64,000 nt of DNA, taken from Minwuia thermotolerans (GTDB taxonomy: Bacteria; Pseudomonadota; Alphaproteobacteria; Minwuiales; Minwuiaceae). The translations under genes and the position numbers were made by a program. The stretch covers positions 124,001 through 188,000 of the forward strand of contig NZ_PIGG01000040.1 in the NCBI RefSeq assembly GCF_002924445.1, given 5' to 3'. This document shows, piece after piece, positions 1-7,776 of the stretch. The notes below the pieces were generated by a model. The model saw only the letters and a list, made by a program, of their open reading frames with translations, searched no databases and was not told where the DNA came from. Every line of letters starts with the position of its first letter. Position 1 is the first letter of the stretch.

Positions 1-36
1 CCTAGGCGGACGGCGCTTAAGCGTGCCGGGTTTCGC

Positions 37-1284
37 TCAATAGACCGCCTTCGCCGCCGATGCCCCGCCCTCGCGGCGGACGGCGTCCACCGCCTCGGCG
101 AGATCGGCGAGATAGGCTTCGCGCGCCCGCGCATGCAGCATCGACAGCATCAGGTGCAGCCCGCGCGGGTCCTGGGTCCGCCCCGGCAGCCAGCCCTTCG
201 CAGCCATGCGGTCGGCGGCGGCGAAGATATCGAACCCGTCCGCGCCGAAGTTCAGGATCGTCAGGTCCGGCTCGGCCAGCATGTGCAGCCCCTCGACCGC
301 CTCGATCCCGGCGCGGTAGGCGCGCGCCATCTTCAGCAGATCGCGGGCGACGGCGCAGTAGCCTTCCCGGCCCAGATGGTTCAGCACCGCCCAGGCCCCG
401 GCGACCGCGCCCGCCGGCCGCGTGCCGGCAATGGTGTGGGTGACGAAGCGGCCATTGGCCCAGACGTCGAAATCGAAGGCACTGCGCGCCATGTCGTCGG
501 CGTCGCGGAAGAAGACGGTGGATGCCGGCTTGGGGCAGAAGCCGTACTTGTGCAGGTCCGCAGAGATCGAGCGCACGCCCTCGACCTGGAAGTCGAAGTC
601 CGGCAGGTCTTCGCCATTGGCCTTCGCGAAGGGGATCAGATAGCCGCCGACACAGGCGTCGACATGCAGCCAGATCCCGCGCTCGCGCGCCACCGCCGCC
701 ACCTCCGCGACCGGATCGATGACGCCGAAGGGAAAGCACGGCGCGGAGGCGACCATCATCATGGTGCGCGCGTCGGCGGCATCCGCCATCGCCGCCGGAT
801 CGGCGCGGCGGCTCTGCGCCAGACCAACGCGCCGCATCTCGATCTCCATCGCCTGTGCGGCCTTGTCGAAGGCGGGATGGGCGCTTTCCGGCATGACGAT
901 GTTGAGCTGCTGGCCGGCCTTCGATCCGGCGGCGCGGTGGGCGTCGCGGGCGGCCTTCACCGCCATGAAGATGCTCTCCGAGCCGCCCGTGGTCATGTGG
1001 CCGTCCGCGTCCCCGGGCGCATGGAAGAGATCGAGCGCCATGTCGATCACCTCCCGCTCCATGCGGCCGACGGACAGGAAGGCGCGTTTTCCGCCCAGCG
1101 CGTTCTCGGTGAAGAAGCGGTTGAACGCGGCCTGACCGATCTCCGCCGCGCTGTCCGTCGCCCGGAAGACGTAAAGCGGGGTCCGCCCCGCCCGCCAGTC
1201 GATGTCGCCGGCCTTCATCGCCTCCATGGCGTCGAGCAGGTCATCGGCATCGGTTCCGTGGTCGGGGAAGGTGGTCCTGGTCAT
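37..1284 (-). CDS. PLP-dependent decarboxylase/lyase (sphingosine-phosphate lyase/GAD-like)
   Basis: This 415-residue protein is a group II pyridoxal-phosphate enzyme of the glutamate decarboxylase / sphingosine-1-phosphate lyase type. The glycine-rich phosphate-binding turn TTGGSESIFMAVKAARD is near residues 98-114, the pyridine-binding Asp is in HVDACVGG (about 209), and the Schiff-base Lys is in SADLHKYGF (about 246). The arrangement in which this Lys follows Asp-Leu-His is typical of the lyase branch. The substrate cannot be read from the sequence; a long-chain aldehyde-forming lyase or an amino-acid decarboxylase are both possible. It starts 25 bases after the stop of the acyl-CoA synthetase on the same strand, so the two are probably co-transcribed, which would fit a lyase product being activated as an acyl-CoA. 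Confidence 0.8.
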   Translation of the reverse strand: MTRTTFPDHGTDADDLLDAMEAMKAGDIDWRAGRTPLYVFRATDSAAEIGQAAFNRFFTENALGGKRAFLSVGRMEREVIDMALDLFHAPGDADGHMTTGGSESIFMAVKAARDAHRAAGSKAGQQLNIVMPESAHPAFDKAAQAMEIEMRRVGLAQSRRADPAAMADAADARTMMMVASAPCFPFGVIDPVAEVAAVARERGIWLHVDACVGGYLIPFAKANGEDLPDFDFQVEGVRSISADLHKYGFCPKPASTVFFRDADDMARSAFDFDVWANGRFVTHTIAGTRPAGAVAGAWAVLNHLGREGYCAVARDLLKMARAYRAGIEAVEGLHMLAEPDLTILNFGADGFDIFAAADRMAAKGWLPGRTQDPRGLHLMLSMLHARAREAYLADLAEAVDAVRREGGASAAKAVY

Positions 1285-1309
1285 CGGGAGCTTCCCCCTC
1301 TGCTCTGCG

Positions 1310-2878
1310 CTAACTCACCTGCCGGCCGATCTCTTCCCAGTAAGGCTTGCGCAGTTCGCGCTTGAGGATCTTGCCCGTCGGGTTGCGCGGCAGTTCGTCG
1401 ACGAAGTCCACCGATTTCGGGCACTTGTAGTGCGCGATGCGCTGGCGGGCGTAGTCGATGACCTCCGCTTCGGAGAGCGCCGCATCGGGCTTCTTCACGA
1501 CGACCGCCTTCACCGCCTCGCCCCAGCGCTCGTCGGGCACGCCGATGATGGCGACGTCGGCGATCGCCGGATGGCCGAACAGGGCGCTCTCGATCTCGGC
1601 GGGATAGATGTTCTCGCCGCCGGAGATGATCATGTCCTTCACCCGGTCGTAGATGTAGAGGAAGCCTTCGTCGTCGAAATAGCCGGCGTCGCCCGACCAG
1701 AGCCAGCCGTCGCGCAGCGTCTTCGCCGTCGCCTCGGGCAGGTTCCAGTAGCCGGCCATCAGCGTGTTCGACTTCAGGATGATCTCGCCCACCTCGCCTG
1801 TCGGCACTTCGTTGCCGTCCTCGTCGACCACCTTCACCTCATAGCCCGGCGCCGGCTTGCCGCAGGACTTCAGCCGTTCCGGCTTCGACAGGTCGTGATC
1901 GGCCTTGGGCATGTAGACGCCGCCGCCGTTGGATTCGGTCATGCCGTAGGCCTGCCCGAAGACAGGGCCGAAGACCTCCAGCGCCTGCTTCAGCAACTCG
2001 ACCGGGATCGGCGCCGCGCCGTACCAGATCTCGTCCAGCGAGGAGAAATCGGTGTCGCGGCAGCCCGGCGTCTGCAACAGGAACAGGATCAGCGCCGGCA
2101 CCAGGAAGCTTTTGGTGACCCTCTGCTCGGGGATCAGCTTCAGGATCTCGGCCGGCACCGCCTCGGCCATGATCACCGTCCGCGCGCCCACATAGAGGCC
2201 GGCCAGCGCGTTGTTCAGCCCGCCCACGTGATAGAGCGGCATGCAGACCAGGTTGACGTCGGCCTCCGACCAGCGGCCATAAGCCGGTTCGTTCGGGTCG
2301 GCCAGCAGCGGCCAGAGGTTGAGGCCACTCTGATGGCTGAGTTGCACTCCCTTCGGATGCCCCGTGGTGCCGCTGGAATAGAGCTGGGAGGCGATATCGT
2401 CGGGGTCGTTGTCGACCATCGGGTCGGCGCCGGACTGCCGGTCGCGCCAGGCGGCGTAGTCCTCGTAGCCGCCCTCCCCCTCGAGCGAGACCACCTGCCG
2501 GACCTTCGGCATGTCGGCCATGTTCTCCGCCGCCAGTTCCGCGAAGCCCTCGCCGACGAAGAACACCTCCGCCCCGGCGTCGTTGACGATGTAGGCGATC
2601 TCCGGCCCGGCCAGGCGGAAGTTCACCGGGACGATCACCGCATTGGCCTTGGCGCAGCCGTAGTAGAGCTCCATGAACTGGTCGCAGTTCCGGGTCAGCA
2701 GGGCGACGCGCTGCTGCGGCTTCACGCCCGCCGCGATCAGCCCGTTGGCGACCCGGCTGGCGCGCCGGTCCAGGGTCGCGAAATCCGTCTCGCGTCCGCG
2801 ATAGACCAGCGCGATCTTGTCTCCGCGGGTCTTCGCGTGGCCGCGCAGCACGTCCGCGACGTTCTTCATTCCGGACAT
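1310..2878 (-). CDS. Fatty-acyl-CoA synthetase (AMP-binding family)
   Basis: This 522-residue ANL-superfamily ligase activates a carboxylic acid as acyl-AMP and then acyl-CoA. The P-loop YSSGTTGHPKGV is seen near residues 168-179, the YGMTE-type A5 motif (QAYGMTESNGGG) in the middle, the WSGDAGYFDDEGFLYIYDR hinge block towards the C-terminus, and the terminal catalytic lysine segment NPTGKILKRELR. Length and motif order are those of a complete enzyme. A GGGAGG-type ribosome site precedes the ATG. The promoter lies in the 125-base divergent gap shared with znuA, so it could be read against the Zur site, although there is no direct reason to think it zinc-regulated. Substrate is unknown; medium- or long-chain acids are most likely. 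Confidence 0.88.
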   Translation of the reverse strand: MSGMKNVADVLRGHAKTRGDKIALVYRGRETDFATLDRRASRVANGLIAAGVKPQQRVALLTRNCDQFMELYYGCAKANAVIVPVNFRLAGPEIAYIVNDAGAEVFFVGEGFAELAAENMADMPKVRQVVSLEGEGGYEDYAAWRDRQSGADPMVDNDPDDIASQLYSSGTTGHPKGVQLSHQSGLNLWPLLADPNEPAYGRWSEADVNLVCMPLYHVGGLNNALAGLYVGARTVIMAEAVPAEILKLIPEQRVTKSFLVPALILFLLQTPGCRDTDFSSLDEIWYGAAPIPVELLKQALEVFGPVFGQAYGMTESNGGGVYMPKADHDLSKPERLKSCGKPAPGYEVKVVDEDGNEVPTGEVGEIILKSNTLMAGYWNLPEATAKTLRDGWLWSGDAGYFDDEGFLYIYDRVKDMIISGGENIYPAEIESALFGHPAIADVAIIGVPDERWGEAVKAVVVKKPDAALSEAEVIDYARQRIAHYKCPKSVDFVDELPRNPTGKILKRELRKPYWEEIGRQVS

Positions 2879-2957
2879 TCGTGACGCCTCCCCGTTTCGT
2901 CCTTCTCGCTCTGCATCCTATGCCAGAGCCGGGACGCTTGCGCCATATGGGGGATGA

Positions 2958-2992
2958 TGTTACGTAATTACATAACATGTAATGTTGTAACA
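2958..2992. promoter_or_regulatory. Probable Zur operator(s) upstream of znuA
   Basis: A nearly perfect 20-bp palindrome, TGTTACGTAATTACATAACA (2958-2977), is followed directly by TGTAATGTTGTAACA (2978-2992), which runs into the znuA ribosome site (GGAGGG, 2993-2998). The second element shares TGTAATG-N-T-R-TAAC with the site at 11596 in front of znuC, the other half of the same transporter. The AT-rich palindromic form matches what is known of alphaproteobacterial Zur boxes. Repression when zinc is replete is inferred; binding was not tested. Confidence 0.75.
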
Positions 2993-3003
2993 GGAGGGAA
3001 AAG

Positions 3004-3993
3004 ATGGCGCGGGGATTGAAAACGGGACTGCTGGCCGCCGCCGCGGTTGTGATGGGCGCGGCGTCCCAGCTCTCGGCGGCGCCGAAGGTCGTGGCCTCGA
3101 TCCAGCCGGTCCACTCGCTGGCGGCTTCGGTGATGGAAGGCGTCGGCCAGCCCTATCTGCTGGTCCCGCCGGGCGCCTCGCCGCACAGCCATGCGCTGAA
3201 GCCCTCCGACGCCCGGGCCCTGTCCGAAGCGGATGTCGTCTTCTGGATCGGCCCCGCGATCTCGACTTTCCTGCGCAAACCCCTCGAGGAGCTCGCGGGC
3301 AATGCCGAAATCGTCACGCTGATGGACGCGCCGGGTCTGCGTCTTCTGCCCGTGCGCGAGGGCGGCGAGTTCGAGGCCCATGGCCATGACCATGGCGAGG
3401 GCCACGGGCACGACGACCACGGGCACCAGGACGAGAAGCACGAGGGCCATGCTCACGGCGAGAACGCGCGCCCCGAACACCCGGAAGCGCATGTCTGGCT
3501 GGAGACCGGCAACGCCGCCGCCATGGCGCGGGCTATGGCCGAACACCTCGCCCGGGCCGATCCCGGCAACGCGGCGCGATACCGCGCCAACGCCGAGACG
3601 CTGAGCGCGCGGCTCGCGGCGCTGGGCGAGGAATTGCACGAGATGCTCGAGCCGGTCGAGGACCGGCCCTTCGTCGTCTTCCACGACGCCTGGGCGCATT
3701 TCGAGACGCAGTTCCACCTGCGCGCCGTCGGTTCGATCACCATCAGCTCCGAGGTCCAGCCCGGCGCCAGGCGCATCAGCCGCCTGAAGTCCCGCGTCAG
3801 CGACCTGGGCGCGGTCTGCGTCTTCGCCGAACCGCAGTTCGACAGCCGTCTCGTCGCCACCATCGCCGACGGGACGGCGGTGCGCGTCGGCATCGCCGAT
3901 CCGCTGGGCGCGGACATTCCGCCCGGCCCCGGCCACTACGAGACGCTGATGCGCCGCGCCGCGGCCGCCTTCCGGGACTGCCTGGGCGGGTAG
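3004..3993 (+). CDS. znuA: Zinc ABC transporter substrate-binding protein ZnuA
   Basis: This 329-residue periplasmic cluster A-I metal-binding protein captures Zn2+ for the ZnuBC importer. A signal peptide covers about residues 1-24 (hydrophobic run LLAAAAVVMGAA). Expected ligand regions are visible: ASPHSHALKPSDA near residue 60, HPEAHVWLE near 160, FHDAWAHFE near 230 and an acidic FAEPQFDSR near 278. The segment around residues 119-157 is a His/Asp/Glu-rich loop with many HGHDH-type repeats, as in other ZnuA proteins, thought to scavenge or sense zinc. The gene sits apart from znuCB-zur, 7.6 kb downstream, but has its own Zur-like operator. It is followed after 47 bases by a secreted His-rich protein probably in the same transcript. 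Confidence 0.93.
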   Translation: MARGLKTGLLAAAAVVMGAASQLSAAPKVVASIQPVHSLAASVMEGVGQPYLLVPPGASPHSHALKPSDARALSEADVVFWIGPAISTFLRKPLEELAGNAEIVTLMDAPGLRLLPVREGGEFEAHGHDHGEGHGHDDHGHQDEKHEGHAHGENARPEHPEAHVWLETGNAAAMARAMAEHLARADPGNAARYRANAETLSARLAALGEELHEMLEPVEDRPFVVFHDAWAHFETQFHLRAVGSITISSEVQPGARRISRLKSRVSDLGAVCVFAEPQFDSRLVATIADGTAVRVGIADPLGADIPPGPGHYETLMRRAAAAFRDCLGG

Positions 3994-4040
3994 ATCCCTC
4001 CGCGGAACAAACCAACACCCGAGAAATGCAGGAGCGATCC

Positions 4041-4826
4041 ATGGGAATCAGAACCGTCGCGACGGCGGCCGCTTTCGCGCTGGCTGTCGGCAGCGCCAAC
4101 GCAAACGTGTTCGAGGTCATCCACGCCGATGTGGAGAAGGACGGCTTCGAGTTCGAATCGATCAACACCCTGACCTTGTCGGATGTCGCCGCGGGCGACG
4201 AGAAGTCGGTGCACGAGATCGCGTTTTCCTATGCGCCGACATCATGGTGGAAGCCGATCGCCGCCCTGGAAATTGCGAACCCGCAAGGCGGCAACGCCGA
4301 GATCGAGGCGTTCGAATTCGGCAGCGTCTTCCTGCTGCCCCTCGGCGACGGGCACGCACACAGCCACGATCATTCCCATGGCGCGGGCGGCGCGCGGGAG
4401 ACCCATTTCACCCTGGCCGGTTTCGTCGGTTTCGAGCTACCCAATGAGGCGGGACTCAATGAGGCTGCCCTCAGCTTCGGTCCGATCATCGAGGTCGAGC
4501 ATGGGCCATGGCTCGTGATCGGCAACCTTTTCGCCGAGGTGCCGTTTGCGGACGGCGTCGACCCCGGTCTGGCCTATGCGGCCTCGGCGGCGCACAGCGT
4601 CGGCCCCAACTGGCGTCTGGGGGTCGAGGCCCATGGCGAGGTGCAGGAGGCCTTCGGCAATGCGCCGGCCTTCGATCAGCAGGAGCATTTCATCGGACCG
4701 GCGGCGTATTCCGCCTTCGATCTCGGTCACGGGCGCATCCTCGAACCCCGCATCGCCCTGCTGGCAGGCTACACTGACGCGGCCGCCGATGCCGTTCTCT
4801 CCTTCAACCTCGAACTGAAGTTCTGA
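4041..4826 (+). CDS. Secreted His-rich protein, predicted outer-membrane beta-barrel
   Basis: This 261-residue protein is of no family I can name. The ATG at 4041 is preferred over 4026 because CAGGAG lies at the right distance and a clean signal peptide follows (GIRTVATAAAFALAVGSANA, cleavage before NVFEV). The mature chain is a series of alternating polar/hydrophobic strands and ends in ...NLELKF, a C-terminal aromatic residue as in outer-membrane barrels. Around residues 103-118 a loop contains GHAHSHDHSHGAGG. Its position directly behind znuA and the shared Zur-like operator suggest a role in zinc capture or passage across the outer membrane. This is inference; a periplasmic zinc chaperone is the alternative. 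Confidence 0.6.
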   Translation: MGIRTVATAAAFALAVGSANANVFEVIHADVEKDGFEFESINTLTLSDVAAGDEKSVHEIAFSYAPTSWWKPIAALEIANPQGGNAEIEAFEFGSVFLLPLGDGHAHSHDHSHGAGGARETHFTLAGFVGFELPNEAGLNEAALSFGPIIEVEHGPWLVIGNLFAEVPFADGVDPGLAYAASAAHSVGPNWRLGVEAHGEVQEAFGNAPAFDQQEHFIGPAAYSAFDLGHGRILEPRIALLAGYTDAAADAVLSFNLELKF

Positions 4827-4899
4827 GCACGACCGCGCCCGTGCGGCAGCGGCCATCGGTCACGGCGCGGAACCGGGGCGCGCGGGACAGATTGCGGCG

Positions 4900-5400
4900 A
4901 TGTCAGAGACCCGGCCGAAACGACTGTCGACGCTCAGTCACGCCCTGGTTCTCGCCCTTGCGCTGGCCGGCGCCTGGGCCTGGGCCTCGGCCGACTATTG
5001 CGGCCCGCCGGCCTACCCGCTCTGGATCCCCGCTCTGGCGGTCTGGCTGGGCGCCAGCGCGTTCTGGCTGGGCTTCGTCAGCGACGACCTGAAGCTGCTG
5101 TTCCTGCTCGCCGCCGGCTGGGTGGGGGTGGCCGCCAGCCTCGCCGTATTCGCCATCTTCATCGGCGGCGGCGTCGCGGCCTCGGGCGAGGTCACCGCCA
5201 TCCGGATCGCCGTGGCCGGCGTACTGCTCCTGCCGGTCGTGCTGCTGCCCCGGCTGAAGCTGCTCTGGCCGGGCATGTCCACGCCGTCGTCGGCGGCCGT
5301 TCACGCCGCCCGCTCGCTGTTCGTGCTGCTGCAATATGGCGGTATCGCGCTGCTGGTCGCCTCGCTGATCCGCTTCTGTCCGGAGACGCCCGCGGGCTGA
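4900..5400 (+). CDS. Small integral membrane protein of unknown function
   Basis: This 166-residue protein has about five hydrophobic helices: LVLALALAGAWAWA near residue 20, IPALAVWLGASAFWLGFV, LLFLLAAGWVGVAASLAVFAIFIGGG, IAVAGVLLLPVVLLP and SLFVLLQYGGIALLVASLI. There are no recognisable catalytic or ligand residues. It follows the His-rich barrel gene by 73 bases with only a weak ribosome site, so operon membership is uncertain. It ends four bases before the stop of the convergent metallo-beta-lactamase gene. Function cannot be assigned. Confidence 0.6.
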   Translation: MSETRPKRLSTLSHALVLALALAGAWAWASADYCGPPAYPLWIPALAVWLGASAFWLGFVSDDLKLLFLLAAGWVGVAASLAVFAIFIGGGVAASGEVTAIRIAVAGVLLLPVVLLPRLKLLWPGMSTPSSAAVHAARSLFVLLQYGGIALLVASLIRFCPETPAG

Positions 5401-5404
5401 GCCG

Positions 5405-6232
5405 TCAGCCGACGCGCAGGCGCATGTTCTCCCGCGCCACGGTGTTGCCGATCCACTGGAAACGCGCCTCTTCCTCGAGACGCTCCATGTACATGTCCTC
5501 GTGGTCGGGATCGTGGTGGAAGATGATGTGCTGGCGGACGTTCGCGGCCTGGCAGAGGCGCATGCCCTCCTGCCAGGTGGAATGGCCCCAGCCGACCTTG
5601 CTCTCGAATTCCTTGTCGGAATAGGTGCAGTCGTAGATCACCACATCCGCGCCCTCGATCAGGGCGAGGATGTTTTCGTCGGGCTTGCCCGGCACGTGCT
5701 CGGTGTCGGTGACGTAGCACATGGAGTTGCCCTGATAGTCGACGCGGTAGGCAGTGGCCCCGTCGGGATGGTTGAGCGCCGTGGTGCGGATCGTGATGTC
5801 GTTGTCGATGGTGAAGGTGTCGCCGGCGCTGAAATCCTCGAAGTCCATCTTCGCCTGCATGATCTCGATCGGCACGGGAAAGGTCGGCTGGGTCATCTGG
5901 CTGGCCAGCACCTCCCGGATACCGGACCCCTGATCGGAAAGGTGGCCGGCCATGATGGTAAAGTGCTGATCCTTCTTGAAGGCGGGCGAGAAGAAGGGAA
6001 AGCCGTTGATGTGATCCCAGTGGGTATGGCTGAGCAGCATGTGCGCATGCTTGACGTTCTTTCTGGTCAGCCAGTGGCCCAGGTTCCGGATGCCCGTGCC
6101 GGCGTCGAATATGATCCGTCGACCGCCGCAGGCGACCTCGATACAGCTCGTATTGCCGCCGAAGGAGACGTAACGCGGGCCGGGCGTGGCGATCGAGCCG
6201 CGGACGCCCCAGAACTTGACCTTGAAACTCAA
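5405..6232 (-). CDS. MBL-fold metallohydrolase (phosphodiesterase-like)
   Basis: This 275-residue metallo-beta-lactamase fold protein has the canonical zinc motif LSHTHWDHINGFPFF near residues 87-101. It opens with VKFWGVRGSIATPGP and has the FGGNTSCIEV segment found in the RNase Z/phosphodiesterase-like branch that acts on phosphodiesters. Later ligand regions include CYVTDTEH and DCTYSD (Asp) and a C-terminal FHHDPDHED segment. Cytoplasmic; no signal peptide. It faces the upstream membrane-protein gene with only four bases between the stops. The 175-base gap upstream of its start carries a 15-bp palindrome at 6356. The natural substrate is unknown; a cyclic-nucleotide phosphodiesterase is possible. 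Confidence 0.82.
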   Translation of the reverse strand: MSFKVKFWGVRGSIATPGPRYVSFGGNTSCIEVACGGRRIIFDAGTGIRNLGHWLTRKNVKHAHMLLSHTHWDHINGFPFFSPAFKKDQHFTIMAGHLSDQGSGIREVLASQMTQPTFPVPIEIMQAKMDFEDFSAGDTFTIDNDITIRTTALNHPDGATAYRVDYQGNSMCYVTDTEHVPGKPDENILALIEGADVVIYDCTYSDKEFESKVGWGHSTWQEGMRLCQAANVRQHIIFHHDPDHEDMYMERLEEEARFQWIGNTVARENMRLRVG

Positions 6233-6355
6233 TTCAGCCTTCCTTCACTGTCCGGCCGATCCGGCGCCGGACTTCAACCACGATGTGTCACAATTCGATA
6301 CCGGCTCAACACCACGAAGCCTCTTATTGTTCGCATTCCCATGACGCCTGTCACA

Positions 6356-6370
6356 TTGACCATGGGTCAA
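6356..6370. promoter_or_regulatory. 15-bp palindrome, possible operator
   Basis: TTGACCATGGGTCAA is a perfect 6-bp inverted repeat with a 3-base centre in the non-coding gap between two minus-strand genes (M20 peptidase stop 6408, MBL gene start 6232). It is about 124 bases upstream of the MBL start. The surrounding 100 bases are less GC-rich than the genes, as expected for a promoter. The binding factor is unknown. Confidence 0.35.
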
Positions 6371-6407
6371 GCAAGTTCGGGGCCACGTTGTGGGCGCCGG
6401 ATACCCG

Positions 6408-7592
6408 TCACCCGGCGGCGCGGTCGGCGGGAAGCTGCATCCGGACGAGCTGAGACCAGTAGGCGGCGCCGACGGGCAGGGTATCGTCGTTGAAGTCGTA
6501 GTTCGGATTGTGTACCTCGCAGCCGCCCTGCTGACCTTCCCCATTGCCGACGAAGACGTAGCAGCCCGGCCGCTCACGCAGCATCCAGCCGAAGTCCTCC
6601 GCGCCCATCACCGGCGTCAGGTGGTCGTTGACGTTGGCCTCACCCACCAGCGCCCGGGCCGCGGCCATGGCGTGACCGAACTCTTCGGGGGAATTCACCG
6701 TGGGCGCGTAACGCCGGTCGTAGCGGAAGTCGGCGCGCATTCCGAAACCCTCGGCCAGGCTGCGCGCCAGCGCGCCCATGCGTTCCTCGACCATGTCCTG
6801 GACGCCGGCATCGAAGGTCCGCGTGGTGCCGCGGATCACGGCCGTCTCCGGGATGACATTGCCGGTGAAGCCCGATTCGATCTGCGTCGCGCTGATCACG
6901 GCGGCCTTCATGGGATCGGTGTTGCGGCTGACGATGCTCTGCCAGGCGGTGATGATGTGGGCCGCGGCCAGCACAGGATCGCGCGACAGATGCGGGAAGG
7001 CGCCGTGGCCGCCCCGGCCGGTCAGCTTCAGCTCGAAGAAATCGGCCGACGCCATCATCGGCCCGACGCAGGCGGCGAACTTGCCCACCGGCAGGCCGGG
7101 CCAGTTGTGCATGCCATAGACGGCTTCGACGGGGAAACGCTCGAAAAGCCCGTCCTGGACCATGACCCGGCCGCCGGCCAGGTTCTCCTCGGCCGGCTGG
7201 AAGATGAAGTGCACCGTGCCGTCGAAATCCGGATTGGCCGACAGGTGCCGCGCCGCGCCCAGCAGCATGGCCGTGTGCCCGTCATGGCCGCAGGCGTGCA
7301 TCTTGCCGTCATTGACCGAGCGGTGATCGAATTCGTTGAGTTCCTGCAGATCCAGCGCGTCCATGTCGGCGCGCAGCCCGATGGCGCGGTTGCCCGTGCC
7401 GGCCTTCAGCGTGCCGACAACGCCGGTCTTCGCCAGGCCCCGATGCACCTGCAGGCCGAATTCCTCCAGCAGGCCGGCCACCTTGTCGGCGGTGCGGTCC
7501 TCCTCGAAGGCGGTCTCGGGATGACGGTGGATATCGCGCCGCCATTCGGTCATCTCCGGCTGGATGCGTTTCAGCTCATCGATCAGGCTCAT
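6408..7592 (-). CDS. M20 family amidohydrolase (hippurate/N-acyl-amino-acid hydrolase)
   Basis: This 394-residue cytoplasmic zinc amidohydrolase is related to HipO/IAA-amino-acid hydrolases, which release an amino acid from an N-acyl conjugate. Motifs in order: DIHRHPETAFEE (start of the domain), GLRADMDALDLQE, MHACGHDGHTAMLLGAA (metal His and Asp), IFQPAEENLAGG (catalytic Glu pair), the dimerisation domain segment GRGGHGAFPH, and the C-terminal MGAEDFGWML motif. The start at 7592 is chosen because GGGGAG precedes it and the protein then begins like its relatives (MSLIDELKRIQPEMTEWRRD). It is divergent from the phage portal gene; the shared 184-base gap contains a 20-bp palindrome. Confidence 0.88.
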   Translation of the reverse strand: MSLIDELKRIQPEMTEWRRDIHRHPETAFEEDRTADKVAGLLEEFGLQVHRGLAKTGVVGTLKAGTGNRAIGLRADMDALDLQELNEFDHRSVNDGKMHACGHDGHTAMLLGAARHLSANPDFDGTVHFIFQPAEENLAGGRVMVQDGLFERFPVEAVYGMHNWPGLPVGKFAACVGPMMASADFFELKLTGRGGHGAFPHLSRDPVLAAAHIITAWQSIVSRNTDPMKAAVISATQIESGFTGNVIPETAVIRGTTRTFDAGVQDMVEERMGALARSLAEGFGMRADFRYDRRYAPTVNSPEEFGHAMAAARALVGEANVNDHLTPVMGAEDFGWMLRERPGCYVFVGNGEGQQGGCEVHNPNYDFNDDTLPVGAAYWSQLVRMQLPADRAAG

Positions 7593-7711
7593 GGCCGCTC
7601 CCCATGGTTGTCTCGACATGTTGCGCCAGCGGACGCGCGCCGTTCGGGGCGGACCGCGCCAGCGCAGGCCGCCATGCTGGGACCGGACCCGGCGGGGCGC
7701 AACGAAAAACC

Positions 7712-7731
7712 GGGAAACGCTTAGCGTTCCC
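7712..7731. promoter_or_regulatory. 20-bp inverted repeat between M20 and portal genes
   Basis: GGGAAACGCTTAGCGTTCCC reads as GGGAA/TTCCC and CGCT/AGCG arms with one unpaired base. It lies between two divergent genes, 46 bases upstream of the portal ATG, so it is well placed to act as an operator for one or both. It could also be a stem in the 5' leader of the portal transcript. I found no second copy in front of the other phage-type genes in the window. Confidence 0.35.
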
Positions 7732-7776
7732 GACCCTAGACTTGAGCCGGTCACCCACGTTCTCCCGAGGCGCAAG

